The notes below the pieces were generated by a model. That model saw only the letters and a list, made by a program, of their open reading frames with translations, was not told the origin of the DNA and ran no database searches. A stretch of DNA of 64,000 nucleotides from Heterohyrax brucei (lineage: Eukaryota; Chordata; Mammalia; Hyracoidea; Procaviidae), in NCBI GenBank assembly GCA_028571685.1, contig CM053166.1, positions 62,334,111-62,398,110 on the forward strand. Reading direction: 5' to 3'. Positions 14,138 to 26,428 of this stretch are shown here, piece after piece (positions within the stretch are counted from its first letter, which is position 1; every line of letters starts with the position of its first letter). The position numbers and the translations under genes were made by a program.

Positions 14138-14872
14138 TTGAGAAACTCATACATCCTCTGTTCACTGTTTCGCGGTTTTAGACAAGTAGATTTCTTTCTG
14201 CGAAAGTGATGTTTTCACAATGCTGAGTACTCCCAACTCTATCAACAATGTAGGTTTTACCAGTTTTCTGAGTTTCTCTTATTTATTTAGAGTTACACTT
14301 GGAATTCTCTGTGAAAACCTCTGTAACTTCTCTAGGTAGATGAATCACTGTGTACTTTCTCTTGTTTCTATCTGTAACAATCTTGAGAAACTCATACATT
14401 CTCTGTTCACTGTTTCCCGGCCTTAGACAAGTAGATTTTTTTCTGCGAAAGTGCTGTTTTCACATTGCTAAGTACTCCCAACTCTATCACAATGCAGGTT
14501 TTACCAGTTTTCTAAGTCTCTCTTATTTTCTTGTACTTATACTTGGAATTCTATGTGTAAATCTCTGTAACTTCTCTAGGTAGATGAATCACTGTGTACT
14601 TTCTCTTGTTTCTATCTGTTACCAATCTTGAGAAACTCATACATCCTCTGTTCACTGTTTCGCGGTTTTAGACAAGTAGATTTCTTTGTGCGAAAGTGAT
14701 GTTTTCACAATGCTGAGTACTCCCAACTCTATCAACAATGTAGGTTTTACCAGTTTTCTGAGTTTCTCTTATTTATTTAGAGTTACACTTGGAATTCTCT
14801 GTGAAAACCTCTGTAACTTCTCTAGGTAGATGAATCACTGTGTACTTTGTCTTGTTTCTATCTGTAACAATC
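14138..14872 (+). repeat. Local duplication in HOR A copy 2 (net +1 monomer)
   Basis: The unit at 14,628 repeats the one at 14,138, 490 bp earlier: both have CATACATCCTCTG, TTTCGCGGTTTTAGACAAG and ACAATGCTGAG. One base separates them here (TTTCTGCG against TTTGTGCG). The following unit at 14,873 begins with the TCTGTAACAATC lead-in of the 14,383 unit, then switches to the body of the unit found at 6272 in copy 1 (GGATTTAGAGAAG, GAAAGGGATG). That hybrid is what an unequal crossover two units out of register would leave. Confidence 0.82.
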
Positions 14873-15118
14873 TTGAGAAACTCATACATTCTCTGTTCAC
14901 TGTTTCGCGGATTTAGAGAAGTAGATTTCTTTGTGCGAAAGGGATGTTTTCACAATGCTCAGTACTCCCAACTCTACCAACAATGTAGGTTTTATCGGTT
15001 TTCTAAGTCTCTCTTATTTTCTTGTACTTATACTTGGAATTCTCTGTGTAAACCTCTGTAACTTTTCTAGGTAGATGAATCACTGTGTACTTTCTCTTGT
15101 TTCTACCTGTTACCAATC

Positions 15119-16348
15119 TTGAGAAACTCATACATTCTCTGTTCACTGTTTCCCGGTCTTAGACAAGTAGATTTCTTGCTGCGAAAGTGCTGTTTTCACA
15201 GTGCTACGTACTCCCAACTCTATTAACAATGTAGATTTTACTAGTTTTCTAAATCTCTCTTATTTTCTTGTAATTATACTTGGAATTCTGTGTTTAAACC
15301 TCTGTAACTTCTCTAGGTAGATGAATCACTGTGTACTTTCCTTTGTTTCTATCTGTTACCAATCTTGAGAAACTCTGACATTCTCTGTTCACTGTTTCCC
15401 GGTCTTAGACAAGTAGATTTCATTCTGCCAAAGTGCTGTTTTCACCGTGCTAAGTTCTACCAACTCTATCAACAATGTAGGTTTTACCAGTTTTCTAAGT
15501 TTCTCTTATTTTCTAGTACTTATACTTGGATTTCTCTGTGTAAACCTCTGTAACTTCGCTAGGTAGATGAATCACTGTGTACTTTCTCTTGTCTCTATCT
15601 GTTACCAATCTTGAGAAACTCATACATTCTCAGTTCGCTGTTTCCCGGGCTTAGACAAGTAGATTTCTTTCTGCGAAAGTGCAGTTTTCACAGTGCTAAC
15701 TACTCCCAACTCTATCAACAATGTAGGTTTTAAAAGTTTTCTAAATCTCTCTTATTTTCTTGTACTTATACTTGGAATTCTCTGTGTAAACCTGTGTAAC
15801 TTCTCTAGGTAGATGAATCACTGTGTACTTTCTATTGTTTCTATCTGTTAACAATCTTGAGAAACTCATACATTCTCTGTTCACTGTTTCCAGGCCTTAG
15901 ACAAGTAGATTTCATTCTGCCAAAGTGCTCTTTTCACCGTGCTAAGTTCTCCCAACTCTATCAACAATGTAGGTTTTACCAGTTTTCTAAGTCTCTCTTA
16001 TTTTCTTGTACTTGTACGTGGAATTCTCTGTGTAAACCTCTGTAACTTCTCTAGGTAGAGGAATCACTGTGTACTTTCTCTTGTTTCTATCTGTTACCAA
16101 TCTTGAGAAACTCATACATTCTCTGTTCACTGTTTCCCGGTCTTAGACAAGTAGATTTCTTTCTGCGAAAGTGCTGTTTTCACAGTGCTACGTACTCCCA
16201 ACTCTATTAACAATGTAGATTTTACTAGTTTTCTAAATCTCTCTTATTTTCTTGTAATTATACTTGGAATTCTGTGTTTAAACCTCTGTAACTTCTCTAG
16301 GTAGATGAATCACTGTGTACTTTCCTTTGTTTCTATCTGTTACCAATC
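15119..16348 (+). repeat. Second local expansion in HOR A copy 2 (net +3 monomers)
   Basis: The unit at 15,119 (TGCTACGTACTCCC, TCTATTAACAATG, CTGTGTTTAAACC) is near-identical to the one at 16,103, exactly 984 bp (four units) away. The unit at 15,365 starts with the rare GAAACTCTGACATTC, as does the one at 16,349. Copy 1 has only one such pair (6764 and 7010). The units at 15,365 and 15,611 are otherwise mixtures of sequences found elsewhere in the array, so the step may have involved more than one exchange. Confidence 0.8.
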
Positions 16349-17824
16349 TTGAGAAACTCTGACATTCTCTGTTCACTGTTTCCCGGTCTTAGACAAGTAG
16401 ATTTCTTTCTGCGAAAGTGCTGTTTTCACAGTGCTAAGTAATCCCAACTCTATCAACAATGTAGGTTTTACCAGTTTTCTAAGTCTCTCTTATTTTCCTG
16501 TACTTATACTTGGAATTCTGTGTGTAAACCTCTGTAACTTCTCTAGGTAGATGAATCACTGTGTACTTTCTCTTGTTTCTATCTGTTGCCAATCTTGAGA
16601 AACTCATACATTTTCTGTTCACTGTTTCCCGGTCTTAGACAAGTAGATTTCATTCTGCCAAAGTGCTGTTTTCACCGTGCTAAGTACTCCCAACTCTATC
16701 AACAATGTAGGTTTTACCAGTATTCTAAGTCTCTCTTATTTTCTTGGAGTTACACTTGGAATTCTATGTGTAAACCTCTGTAACTTCTCTAGGTAGGTGA
16801 ATCACTGTGTACTTTCTCTTGTTTCTATCTGTTACCAATCTTGAGATACTCATACATTCTCTGTTCACTGTTTACCGGTCTTGGACAAGTAGATTTCATT
16901 CTGCCAAAGTGCTGTTTTCATCTGGCTAAGTACTCCCAACTGTATCAACAATGTAGGTTTTACCAGTTTTCTAAGTCTCTCTTATTTTCTTGTACTTATA
17001 CTTGGAATTCTGTGTGTAAACCTCTGTAACTTCTCTAGGTAGATGAATCACTGTGTACTTTCTCTTGTTTCTATCTGTTACCAATCTTGAGAAACTCATA
17101 CATTCTCTTTTCCCTGTTTCGCGGTCTTAGAGAAGTAGATTTCTTTCTGCGAAAGTGCTGTTTTCACAGTGCTAAGTACTCCCAACTCTATCAACAATGT
17201 AGGTTTTACCAGTTTTCTAAGTCTCTCTTATTTTCTTGTACTTATATTTGGAATTCTCTGTGTAAACCGCTGTAACTTTTCTAGGTAGGTGAATCACTGT
17301 GTACTTGCTCTTCTTTGTATCTTTTACCAATCTTGAGAAACTCATACATTCTCTGTTCACTGTTTCCCGGTCTTAGACAAGTAGATTTCTTTCTGCGAAA
17401 GTGCTGTTTTCACAGTGCTAAGTACTCCAAACTCTATCAACAATGTAGGTTTTACTAGTTTTCTAAATCTCTCCTATTTTCTTGTACTTATACTTGGAAT
17501 TCTGTGTGTAAACCTCTGTAACTTCTCTAGGTAGATGAATCACTGTGTACTTTCTGTTGTTTCTATCTGTTATCAATCTTGAGAAACTCATACATTCTCT
17601 GTTCACTGTTTCCCAGTCTTAGACAAGTAAATTTCTTTGTGCGAAAGTGATGTTTTTACAATGCTAAGTACTCCCAACTCTATCAACAATGTAGGTTTTA
17701 CCAGTTTTCTAAGTTTCTCTTATTTTCTTGGAGTTACACTTGGAATTCTCTGTGAAAACCTCTGTAACTTCTCTAGATAGATGAATCACTGTGTACTTTC
17801 TCTTGTTTCTATCTGTTACCAATC

Positions 17825-20800
17825 TTGAGAAACTCATACATTCTCTGTTCACTGTTTCCCGGTCTTAGAGAAGTAGATTTTTTTCTGCGAAAGTGCTGTT
17901 TTCACAGTGCTAAGTACTACCAACTCTATCAACAATGTAGGTTTTACGAGTTTTCTAAGTCTCTCTTATTTTCTTGTACTTATACTTGGATTTCTCTGTG
18001 TAATCCTCTGTAACTTCTGTAGGTAGATGAATCACTGTGTACTTTCTCTTGTTTCTATCTGTTGCCAATCTTCAGAAACTCATACATTCTCTGTTCACTG
18101 TTTCCCGGTCTTAGACAAGTAGATTTCATTCTGCCAAAGTGCTGTTTTCACCGTGCTAAGTACTCCCAACTCTGTCAACAATGCAGGTTTTACCAGTTTT
18201 CTAAGTCTCTCTTATTTTCTTGTACTTATACTTGGAATTCTCTGTGTAAACCTCTGTAACTTCTCTAGGTAGATGAATCACTGTGTACTTTCTCTTGTTT
18301 CTATCTGTTACCAATCTTGAGAAACTCATACATTCTCTGTTCACTGTTTCCCGGTCTTAGACAAGAAGATTTCTTTTTGCGAAAGTGCTGTTTTCACAGT
18401 TCTAAGTACTCCCGACTCTATCACAATGTAGGTTTTACCAGTTTTCTAAGTCTCTCTTATTTTCTTGTACTTATACTTGGAATTCTGTGTGTAAACCTCT
18501 GTAACTTCGCTAGGTAGATGAATCACTGTGTACTTTCTCTTGTTTCTATCTGTTACCAATCTTGAGAAACTCATACATTCTCTGTTCACTGTTTCCCGGA
18601 CTTAGACAAGTAGATTTCTTTGTGCGAAAGTGATGTTTTCACAATGCTAAGTACTCCCAACTCTATCAACAATGTAGGTTTTACCAGTCTTCTAAGTCTG
18701 TCTTATTTTCTTGTACTTATACTTGGAATTCTCTGTGTAAACCTCTGAAACTTCTCTAGGTAGATGAATCACGGTGTACTTTCTCTTGTTTCTATCTGTT
18801 GCCAATCTTGAGAAACTCATACATTCTCTTTTCCCTGTTTCGCGGTCTTTGAGAAGTAGATTTCTTTCTGCGAAAGTGCTGTTTTCACAGTGCTAAGTAC
18901 TCCCAACTCTATCAACAATGTAGGTTTTACCAGTTTTCTAAGTCTCTCTTATTTTCTTGTACTTATACTTGGAATTCTCTGTGTAAACCTCTGTAACTTT
19001 TCTAGGTAGATGAATCACTGTGTACTTGCTCTTGTTTGTATCTTTTACCAATCTTGAGAAACTCATACATTCTCTGTTCACTGTTTCGCGGTTTTAGACA
19101 AGTAGATTTCTTTGTGCGAAAGTGATGTTTTCACAATGCTGAGTACTTCCAACTCTATCAACAATGTAGGTTTTACCAGTTTTCTGAGTTTCTTTTATTT
19201 ATTTAGAGTTACACTTGGAATTCTCTGTGAAAACCTCTGTAACTTCTCTAGGTAGATGAATCACTGTGTACTTTCTCTTGTTTCTATCTGTAACAATCTT
19301 GAGAAACTCATACATTCTCTGTTCACTGTTTCCCGGCCTTAGACAAGTAGATTTCATTCTGCCAAAGTGCTGTTTTCACCGTGCTAAGTACTCCCAACTC
19401 TATCAACAATGTAGGTTTTACCAGTTTTCTAAGTTTCTCTTATTTTCTTGTACTGATACTTGGAATTCTCTGTGTAAACCTCTGTAACTTCTCTAGGTAG
19501 AGGAATCACTGTGTACTTTCTCTTGTTTCTATCTGTTACCAATCTTGAGAAACTCATACATTATCTGTTCACTGTTTCCCGGTCTTAGACAAGTAGATTT
19601 CATTCTGCGAAAGTGCTGCTTTCACAGTACTAAGTACTCCCAACTCTATCAACAATGTAGGTTTTACTAGTTTTCTAAGTCTCTCTTCTTTTCTTGTACT
19701 TATACTTGGAATTCTCTGTGTAAACCTCTGCAACTTCTGTAGGTAGTTGAATCACTGTATACTTTCTCTTGTTTCTATCTGTTACCAATCTTGAGAAACT
19801 CATACATTCTCTGTTCACTGCTTCGCGGTCTCAGAGAAGTAGATTTCTTTCTGCGAAAGTGCTGTTTTCACAGTGCTAAGTACTCCCAACTGTATCAACA
19901 ATGTAGGTTTTACCAGTTTTCTAAGTCTCTCTTATTTTCTTGTACTTACACTTGGAATTCTCTGTGTAAACCTCTGTAACTTCTCTAGATAGATGAATCA
20001 CTGTGTACTTTCTCTTGTTTCTATCTGTTACCAATCTTGAGAAACTCATACATTCTCTGTTCACTGTTTCCCGGTCTTAGACAAGTAGATTTCTTTCTGC
20101 GAAAGTGCTGTTTTCACAGTGCTAAGTACTCCCAACTCTACCTACAATGTAGGTTTTACTAGTTTTCTAAATCTCTCTTATTTTCTTGTAATTATACTTG
20201 GAATTCTGTGTGTAAACCACTGTAACTTCTCTAGGTAGATGAATCACTGTGTACTTTCCCTTGTTTCTATCTGTTACCAATCTTGAGAAACTCTGACATT
20301 CTCTGTTCACTATTTCCCGGTCTTAGACAAGTAGATTTCATTCTGCCAAAGTGCTGTTTTCACCGTGCTAAGTTCTCCCAACTCTATCAACAATGTAGGT
20401 TTTACCAGTTTTCTAAGTCTCGCTTATTTTCTTGTAGTTATACTTGGAATTCTCTGTGTAAACCTCTGTGACTTCTCTAGGTACTTGAATCACTGTGTAC
20501 TTTCTCTTGTTTCTATCTGTTACCAACCTTGAGAAAGACATAGATTCTCTGTTCACTGTTTAGTGGATTTAGAGAAGTAGATTTCTTTGTGCGAAAGTGA
20601 TGTTTTCACAATGCTCAGTACTCCCAATTCTATCTACAATGCAGGTTTTACCAGTTTTCTAAATCTCTCTTATTTTCTTGTACTTATACTTGGAATTCTC
20701 TGTGTAAACCTCTGTAACTTCTCTAGGTAGGTGAATCACTGTGTACTTTCTCTTGTTTCTATCTGTTACCAATCTTGAGAAACTCATACATTCTCTGTTC

Positions 20801-22330
20801 ACTGTTTCCCGGTCTTAGACAAGTAGATTTCTTTCTGCGAAAGTGCTGTTTTCACAGTACTAAGTACTCCCAACTCTATCACAATGTAGGTTTTACCAGT
20901 TTTCTAAGTCTCTCTTATTTTCTTGTACTTATACTTGGAATTCTCTGTGTAAACCTCTGTAACTTCGCTAGGTAGATAAATCACTGTGTACTTTCTTTTG
21001 TTTCTATCTGTTATCAATCTTGAAAAACTCATACATTCTCTGTTCACGGTTTCCCGGTCTTAGAAAAGTAGATTTCTTTGTGCGAAAGTGATGTTTTCAC
21101 AATGATAAATACTCCCAACTGTATCAACAATGTAAGTTTTACCAGTTTTCTAAGTTTCTTTTATTTTCTTGGAGTTACACTTGGAATTCTCTGTGAAAAC
21201 CTCTGTAACTTCTCTAAATAGATGAATCACTGTGTACTTTCTCTTGTTTCTATCTGTTACCAATCTTGAGAAACTCATACATTCTCTGTTCACTGTTTAC
21301 CGGTCTTGGACAAGTAGATTTCATTCTGCCAAAGTGCTGTTTTCATCGGGCTAAGTACTCCCAACTCTATCAACAATGCAGGTTTTACCAGTTTTCTAAG
21401 TCTCTCTTATTTTCTTGTACTTAGACTTGGAATTCTCTGTGTAAACCTCTGCAACTTCTGTAGGTAGTTGAATCACTGTATACTTTCTCTTGTTTCTATC
21501 TGTTATCAATCTTGAGAAACTCATACATTATCTTTTCACTGTTTCGCGGTCTTAGAGAAGTAGATTGTTTTCTGCGAAAGTGCTGTTTTCACAGTGGTAA
21601 GTACTCTCAACTCTATCAACAATGTAAGTTTTACCAGTTTTCTAAGTCTCTCTTATTTTCTTGTACTTATACTTGGAATTCTCTGTGTATACCTCTGTAA
21701 CTTCGCTAGGTAGATGAATCACTGTGTACTTTCTCTTGTATCTATGTGTTACCAATCTTGAGAAACTCATACATTCTCTGTTCACTGTTTCGCGGACTTA
21801 GAGAAGTATATTTCTTTGTGCGAAAGTGATGTTTTCACAATGCTCAGTACTACCAACTCTATCAACAATGTAGGTTTTACCAGTTTTCTAAGCCTCTCTT
21901 ATTTTCTTGTACTGATACTTGGAATTCTCTGTGTAAACCTCAGTAACTTCTCTACGTAGGTGAATCACTGTGTACTTTCTCTTGTTTCTATCTGTTACCA
22001 ATCTTGAGAAACTCATACATTCTCTGTTCACTGTTTCCCGGTCTTAGACAAGTAGATTTCATTCTGTGAATGTGCTGTTTTCACAGTCCTAAGTACTCCC
22101 AACTCTATCAACAATGTAGGTTTTACCAGTTTTCTAAATCTCTCTTACTTTCTTGTACTTATACTTGGAATTCTCTGTGTAAACTTCTGTAACTTCTCTA
22201 GGTAGATGAATCACTGTGTACATTCTCTTGTTTCTATCTGTTACCAATATTGAGAAACTGATACATTCTCTGTTAACTATTTCCTGGTCTGAGAAAAGTA
22301 GATTTCATTCTGCCGAAGTGCTGTTTTCAC
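17825..22330 (+). repeat. Higher-order repeat A, copy 3, truncated (18 full monomers plus part of the 19th)
   Basis: It is collinear with copies 1 and 2 from 17,825. Matching markers include CTTCAGAAACTC at 18,070, CTCTGACATTC at 20,283, TGTTTAGTGG at 20,556, and the TTGAGAAACTGATAC and TTAACTATTTCCTGG unit at 22,250. After GATTTCATTCTGCC (ending 22,314) the match ends. This copy reads CACCGTGCTAAG where copies 1 and 2 read CACAGTGGTAAG, and the next unit (22,496) is unrelated to the expected one. The breakpoint is within about 22,315-22,335. Confidence 0.88.
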
Positions 22331-24509
22331 CGTGCTAAGTACTCCCAACTCTATCAACAATGTAGATTTTACCAGTTTTCTAAGTCTCTCTTATTTTCTT
22401 GTACTTATACTTGGAATTCTCTGTGTAAACCTCTGTAAATTCTCTAAGTAGATGAATCACTGTGTACTTTCTTTTGTTTCTATCTGTTACCAATCTTGAG
22501 AAACTCATACATTCTCTTTTCACTGTTTCGCGGTCCTAGAGAAGTAGATTTCTGTCTGCGAAAATGCTGTTTTCACCGTGCTAAGTACTCCCAACTCTAT
22601 CAACAATGTAGGTTTTACCAGTTTTCTAAGTCTCAATTATTTTCTTGTACTTATACTTGGAATTCTCTGTGTAAACCTCTGTAACTTCTCTAGGTACATG
22701 AATCACTGTGCACTTTCTCTTGTTTGTATCTGTTACCAATCTTGAGAAACTCATACATTATCTGTTCACTGTTTCCCGGTCTTAGACAAGTAGATTTCTT
22801 TCTGCAAAAGTGCTGTTTTCACAGTCCTAAGTATTGCCAACTCTATCAACAATGTAGGTTTTACCAGTTTTCTAAGTCTCTGTTATTTTCTTGTACTTAT
22901 ACGTGGAATTCTCTGTGTAAACCTTTGTAACTTCTCTAGGTAGATGAATCACTGTGTACTTTCTCTTGTTTCTATCTGTTACTAATCTTGAGAAACTGAT
23001 ACATTCTCTGGTCACTGTTTCCCGGTCTTAGACAAGTAGATTTCTTTCTGCGAAAGTGCTGTTTTCACAGTGATAAGTTCTCCCAACTCTATCATAATGT
23101 AGGTTTTACCAGTTTTCTAATTTTCTGTTATTTTCTTGGAGTTACACTTGGAATTCTCTGTGAAAACTTCTGTAACTTCTCTAAGTAGATGAATCACTGT
23201 GTACTTTCTCTTCTTTCTATCTGATACCAATTTTGAGAAACTGATACATTCCCTTTTCACTGTTTCGCGGTCTTAGAGAAGTAGATTTCTTTCTGCGAAA
23301 GTGCTGTTTTCACAGTGGTAAGTACTCCCAACTCTATCAACAATGCAGGTTTTACCAGTTTTCTAAGTCTCTCTTATTTTCATGTACTTATACTTGGAAT
23401 TCTCTGTGTAATCCTCTGTAACTTCTCTAGGTAGATGAATCACTGTGTACTTTCTCTTGTTTCTATCTGTTATCAATCTTGAGACACTCATACATTCTCT
23501 GTTCACTGCTTCCCGGTCTTATACAAGTAGATTTCTTTCTCCGAAAGTGCTGTATTCACAGTGCTACGTACTCCCAACTCTATCGCAATGTAGGTTTTAC
23601 CAGTTTTCTAAGTCTCTCTTATTTTCTTGTAGTTATACTTGGAATTCTGTGTGTAAACCTCTGTGAGTTTTCTAGGTAGATGAATCACTGTGTACTTTCT
23701 CTTGCTTCTATCTGTTACCAATCTTGAGAAACTCATACATTCTCTGTTCACTGTTTCGCGGATTTAGAGAAGTATATTTCTTTGTGCGAATGTGATGTTT
23801 TCTCAATGCTCAGTACTGCAAACTCTATCAACAATGTAGGTTTTACCAGTTTTCTAAGTCTCTCTTATTTTCTTGTACTTATACTTGGAATTCTCTGTGT
23901 ATACCTCTGTAACTTCTCTACATAGGTGAATCACTGTGTACTTTCTCTTGTTTCTATCTGTTACCAATCTTGAGAAACTGATACATTCTCTGTTCACTGT
24001 TTCCCGGTCTTAGACAAGTAGATTTCATTCTGTGAATGTTCTGTTTTCACAGTCCTAAGTACTCCCAACTCTATCAACAATGTAGGTTTTACCAGTTTTC
24101 TAAGTCTCTCTTATTTTCTTGTACTTATACTTGGAATTCTCTGTGTAAACCTCTGTAACTTCTCTAAGTAGATGAATCACTGTGTACTTTCTCTTGTTTC
24201 TATCTGTTACCAATCTTGAGAAACTCATACATTCTCCTTTCACTGTTTTACGGTCTTAGAAAAGTAGATTTCTTTCTGCGAAAGTGCTGTTTTCACAGTG
24301 CTAAGTACTCCCAACTCTATCACAATGTAGGTTTTACCAGTTTTCTAAGTCTCTCTTATTTTCCTGTACTTATACGTGGAATTCTATGTGTAAACCTCTG
24401 TAACTTCTCCACGTAGATGAATCACTGTGTACTTTCTCTTGTTTCTATCTGTTACCAATCTTGAGAAACTCATACATTCTCTGTTCACTGTTTCCCGGTA
24501 TTAGAGAAG

Positions 24510-26213
24510 TAGATTTCTTTCTGCGAAAGTGCTGTTTTCACAGTGCTAAGTACTCCCAACTCTATCAACAATGTAGGTTTTACCAGTTTTCTAAGACTCT
24601 CTTATTTGGTTGCACTTATACTTGGAATTCTCTGTGTAAACCTCTGTAACTTCGCTAGGTAGATGAATCACTGTGTACTTTCTGTTTTTTCTATCTGTTA
24701 TCAATCTTGAGAAACTCATACATTCTCTGTTCACTGTTTTCCCGGTCTTAGAGAAGTAGATTTCTTTGTGCGAAAGTGATGTTTTCACAATGCTAAGTAC
24801 TCCCAACTCTATCAACAATGTAGGTTTAACCAGTTTTCTAAGTTTCTCTTATTTTCTTGGAGTTACACTTGCAATTGTCTGTGAAAATCTCTGTAACTTC
24901 TCTAGATAGATGAATCACTGTGTACTTTCTCTTGTTTCTATCTGTTACCAATCTTGAGAAACTCATACATTCTCTGTTCACTGTTTCCCGGTCTTAGACA
25001 AGTAGATTTCTTTCTGCGAAAGTGCTGCTTTCACAGTGCTAAGTACTACCAACTCTATCACAATGTAGGTTTTAACAGTTTTCTAAGTCTCTCTTATTTT
25101 CTTGTAGTTATACTTGGAATTCTGTGTGTAAACTTCTGTAACTTCTCTAGGTAGATGAATCACTGTGTACTTTCTCTTGTTTCTATCTGTTACCAATCTT
25201 GAGAAACTCATAGATTCTCTGTTCACTGTTTACCGGTCTTGGACAAGTAGATTGCATTCTGCCAAAGTGCTGTTTTCATCGGGCTAAGTACTCCCAACTC
25301 TGTCAACAGTGTAGGTTTTTCCAGTGTTCTAAGTCTCGCTTATTTTCTTGTACTTATACTTGGAATTCTCTGTGTAAACCTCTGTGACTTCGCTAGGTAG
25401 ATGAATCCCTGTCTAATTTCTCTTGTTTCTATCTGTTACCAATCTTGAGAAACACATACATTCTCTGTTCACTGTTTCCCGGTCTTAGACAAGTAGATTT
25501 CATTCTGCAAAAGTGCTACTTTCACAGTTCTAAGTACTCACAACTCTATGAACAATGTAGGTTTTACCAGTTATCTGAATCTCTCTTATTTTCTTGTACT
25601 TATACTTGGAATTCTCTGTGTAAACCTCTGTAACTTCTCTAGGTAGATGAATCACTGTGTACATTCTCTTGTTTCTAACTGTTACCAATCTTGAGAAACT
25701 CATACATTCTCTGTTCACTGTTTCACGGATTTAGAGAAGTAGATTACCTTGTGCGAAAGTGATGTTTTCACAATGCTCAGTACTCCCAACTCTATCAACA
25801 TTGTAGGTTTTACCAGTTTTCTAAGTCTCCCTTATTTTCTTGTACTAATAGTTGGAATTCTCTTTGTAAACCTCTGCAACTTCTGTAGGTTTTTGAATCA
25901 CTGTATACTTTCTCTTTTTTCTATCTGTTATCAATCTTGAGAAACTCATACATTCTCTTTTCAGTGTTTCGCGGTCTTAGAGAAGTAGATTTCTTTCTGC
26001 GAAAGTGCTGTTTTCACAGTGCTAAGTACTCCCAACTCTATCAACAATGTAGGTTTTACCAGTTTTCTAAGACTCTCTTATTTGGTTGCACTTATACTCG
26101 GAATTCTCTGTGTAAACCTCTGTAACTTCGCTAGGTAGATGAATCACTGTGTACTTTCTGTTTTTTCTATCTGTTATCAATCTTGAGAAACTCATACATT
26201 CTCTGTTCACTGT
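24510..26213 (+). repeat. Shared ~230-bp patch, six monomers apart
   Basis: About 24,510-24,738 and 25,986-26,213 are near-identical. Both carry the rare CTAAGACTCTCTTATTTGG, TTGCACTTATAC and CTTTCTGTTTTTTC. The rare string starts at 24,591 and 26,067, exactly 1,476 bp (6 x 246) apart. Sequence differs on both sides: CCCGGTATTAG against CGCGGTCTTAG upstream, and CCCGGTCTTAG against GGCGGATTTAG downstream. A match of roughly one unit with unmatched flanks looks like a gene-conversion tract. Confidence 0.75.
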
Positions 26214-26428
26214 TTGGCGGATTTAGAGAAGTAGATTTCTTTGTGCGAATATGATGTTTTCACAATGCTCAGTACTCCCAACTCTATCAACGATGTAGGT
26301 TTTACCAATTTTCTAAGTCTCTCTTACTTTCTTGTACTTATACTTGGAATTCTCTGTGTAAACCTCTGTAACTTCTCTAGGTATGTGAATCACTGTGCAG
26401 TTTCTCTTGTTTCTATCTGTTACCAATC

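Larger units (their letters stand above)
8486..17824 (+). repeat. Higher-order repeat A, copy 2 (38 monomers, 9,339 bp)
   Basis: It is collinear with copy 1 at an offset of 8,357 bp, then 8,356 after a one-base loss near 10,105, as far as the unit at 14,383. The offset rises to 8,601 at 14,873 and to 9,339 at 15,857, then holds to the end. The extra 983 bp is one additional unit (14,628-14,872) plus three (15,119-15,856). Length accounting is exact: 38 x 246 - 9 = 9,339. It is followed directly by copy 3. Confidence 0.93.
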
